A DNA stretch of 7,576 nt from the NCBI GenBank assembly GCA_903864555.1, contig CAIPGJ010000132.1, positions 1 through 7,576 of the forward strand, in the 5' to 3' direction. This DNA comes from an uncultured Pseudomonadota bacterium. Its GTDB lineage: Bacteria; Pseudomonadota; Gammaproteobacteria; Burkholderiales; SG8-39. Below, piece by piece: positions 6,504 to 7,576 of the stretch. Positions within the stretch are counted from its first letter, which is position 1. Each line of letters starts with the position of its first letter. The notes beneath the pieces are model-generated. The model did no database searches and had not been told where the DNA came from. It saw nothing but the letters and a program-made list of their open reading frames with translations. The translations under genes and the position numbers were made by a program.

Positions 6504-7109
6504 CTAGCCGCCTCTGGCCGCTTCCTCAGCTGCCGACTGGGCGATTTTCGCCTTCACCTTCTCGCGCAGACGGCGTGCCTCCTCCAGGGACGGCCCGCCG
6601 CCGGCCTCCAGGTCGACCTCGGTGTTTTCCATGATGCGTGCAGCCATCATGTAGAACCCGACGGTGATCATCAGTTCCATGACCTGTCGCTGGCCCAGTT
6701 CCGCCACGGCAGCCGTGAACACATCGTGCTCGGCCTTCACCTGGCGCACCAACTGCTCGGCAAACAGCAGGACGATCTGTTCCCGCTTGTCGAAGACGGA
6801 GGATCCCGGATCCCCTGTCGCCGCAGCAATCTTCTCCGCCGGCAGGCCTATGGATGCGGCAAGGCGGCGGTGCTGGTGGAGTTCGTACTCGCAGTTGCAC
6901 AGACTACCAACCTTGATGATGGCCAGTTCGCGCAGCGCGGGATCGAGTTCAGCCTCATAAAGGATGCCCCTACCCAGGGTGAACCAGCCAGGCATGAAGC
7001 TCGGGGCATGCCCCAGCATCTTGAAGAAATTCAGGGGCAGGCGGTCTTCCAGCATCTGGCGCACCTGCGGCGTCAGTTTGTCAGGGTCGGGATAAGGCAG
7101 GCGGGGCAT
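6504..7109 (-). CDS. Carboxymuconolactone decarboxylase / AhpD-fold protein with CxC in place of CxxC
   Basis: This 201-aa, mostly helical protein is of the carboxymuconolactone decarboxylase (CMD) family. Typical stretches are PLNFFKMLGHAPSFMPGW (25-42), LDPALRELAIIKVGSLCNCEYELHQH (55-80) and VMELMITVGFYMMAARI (143-159). True AhpD proteins use a CxxC redox pair plus a histidine. Here the site reads C71-N-C73 with H78 and H80, so the pair is one residue too close. It may instead follow the 'CEYEW..H' CMD subgroup with unknown activity. The start chosen is the ATG at 7109, with AGGAG (7117-7121, complement) 7 nt upstream. A longer frame to 7205 adds 32 residues unlike the family. The C-terminus (about 172-201) is a charged, alanine-rich helix. 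It lies 100 bp after rimO and may be transcribed with it by read-through. Its stop faces the M20 stop 22 bp away. It could be a peroxide or ring-lactone enzyme; this is not resolved. Confidence 0.88.
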   Translation of the reverse strand: MPRLPYPDPDKLTPQVRQMLEDRLPLNFFKMLGHAPSFMPGWFTLGRGILYEAELDPALRELAIIKVGSLCNCEYELHQHRRLAASIGLPAEKIAAATGDPGSSVFDKREQIVLLFAEQLVRQVKAEHDVFTAAVAELGQRQVMELMITVGFYMMAARIMENTEVDLEAGGGPSLEEARRLREKVKAKIAQSAAEEAARGG

Positions 7110-7116
7110 GGTCAAT

Positions 7117-7121
7117 CTCCT
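7117..7121 (-). promoter_or_regulatory. Shine-Dalgarno AGGAG deciding the start of the CMD-family gene
   Basis: Read on the minus strand, AGGAG lies 7 nt before the ATG at 7109, an ideal spacing. It selects this start over the upstream ATG at 7205, which would begin 4 bp after the rimO stop with an unrelated-looking extension. Confidence 0.7.
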
Positions 7122-7137
7122 GGCTGTGCATGGCTGG

Positions 7138-7155
7138 CGCGGCTCCAGGGCCGCG
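7138..7155. repeat. GC hairpin in the rimO-CMD intergenic gap
   Basis: CGCGGC (7138-7143) and GCCGCG (7150-7155) form a 6-bp stem with a 6-nt loop. No T-run follows on the minus strand, so it is not a convincing terminator. Read-through from rimO into the CMD gene remains possible. Confidence 0.2.
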
Positions 7156-7209
7156 TGCCCAAGCTTCGCAGAAGCCACCGGCCCGATCAAGGCCTGCAGT
7201 GCCACGGTG

Positions 7210-7576
7210 TCAGCCGCGGCCCCGTTTGGCCAACTTGGCTCGCAGGTCGTGCTTGTCGGCGCCCGTCACCTTCACCTGGGCAAAATCTCCGACGCGCAAG
7301 GCCTTGCCATCCTCCACCACCACAACGCCGTCGATCTCTGGGGCATCGGCGCTGGACCGTGCAATGGCCAGTCCGTCTTCGGTGATTTCATCCACCAGAA
7401 CCGTGATGGTCTTGCCCACCCTGGCTTTGAGGCGTTTGGCACTGATGGATTCCTGGAGCAGCATCAGTCGCGCCTGCCGCTCTTCCCGAACTTCATCAGG
7501 CACCGGGTCGGGCAGATCGTTTGCGAGCGCACCCTCGACCGGAGAATAGGCAAAGCAGCCAACCCGGTCCAGTTCC
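7210..7576 (-). CDS. rimO: Ribosomal protein S12 methylthiotransferase RimO, C-terminal part (5' end outside the window)
   Basis: The visible 121 residues are the end of RimO, the radical-SAM enzyme that methylthiolates a conserved aspartate of ribosomal protein S12. The window starts at [16 protein letters not shown], a segment typical of RimO, followed by [13 protein letters not shown] and then the TRAM RNA-binding domain ([45 protein letters not shown]). The radical-SAM CxxxCxxC motif and the N-terminal cluster-binding domain lie outside the window. The related MiaB is less likely, because the [10 protein letters not shown] pattern and the GCF.YSPVEGA stretch are RimO traits. The gene ends with TGA (7210-7212, complement). 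It is a housekeeping gene and marks the border of the accessory locus to its left. The CMD-family gene follows 100 bp downstream on the same strand. Confidence 0.93.
   Translation of the reverse strand, partial: ELDRVGCFAYSPVEGALANDLPDPVPDEVREERQARLMLLQESISAKRLKARVGKTITVLVDEITEDGLAIARSSADAPEIDGVVVVEDGKALRVGDFAQVKVTGADKHDLRAKLAKRGRG

Noticed and set aside
7110..7205. A 32-residue N-terminal extension of the CMD-family protein from an ATG at 7205
   Set aside because: The ATG at 7109 has an ideally spaced AGGAG and begins the family-like sequence. The extension resembles translated intergenic DNA and has no ribosome site of its own.
1..7576. Mobile elements, CRISPR arrays, tRNA or other RNA genes, toxin-antitoxin or defence genes
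   Set aside because: No transposase, integrase, terminal inverted repeat, regular repeat-spacer array or cloverleaf was seen. All main genes share similar base composition and read as metabolic or housekeeping genes.

Overview
The window looks like chromosomal DNA of a betaproteobacterium, probably Burkholderiales. It is GC-rich (about 60% or slightly more by eye). It holds two tripartite-tricarboxylate-type 'Bug' periplasmic receptors, a family massively expanded in that order, and the end of a rimO gene. No rRNA, tRNA, CRISPR array, transposase or phage gene is visible. The assignment to Burkholderiales is an inference from gene content and was not tested by a search.

Left half, minus strand: three genes read leftward from a 183-bp divergent intergenic region. 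They are a PIG3-like quinone oxidoreductase of the MDR superfamily (GTG start), a Bug receptor, and an M81 (MlrC-like) metallopeptidase whose 3' end lies outside the window. The gaps are 90 and 32 bp, so this is probably one operon. A long open frame antisense to the M81 gene and the first Bug gene is a high-GC shadow.

Middle, plus strand: three main genes read rightward from the same divergent region. They are a second Bug receptor, a 223-aa protein that looks like two tandem dimeric alpha/beta-barrel (ferredoxin-like) modules, and an M20-family amidohydrolase. Between the receptor and the two-module protein lies a 17-codon ORF with a good Shine-Dalgarno. Its stop overlaps the next start as ATGA, so it may be a coupling leader.

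Right end, minus strand: a carboxymuconolactone decarboxylase/AhpD-fold protein follows the 3' part of rimO (ribosomal protein S12 methylthiotransferase). It meets the M20 gene tail to tail across 22 bp.

The central six genes fit a small-molecule scavenging and catabolic locus: two periplasmic receptors, each co-transcribed with a metal-dependent amide or peptide hydrolase (M81 or M20), plus an oxidoreductase and a possible small-molecule-binding barrel protein. The substrate cannot be read from the sequence. No TctA/TctB membrane genes and no regulator are in the window. rimO is housekeeping and marks the edge of the accessory locus.
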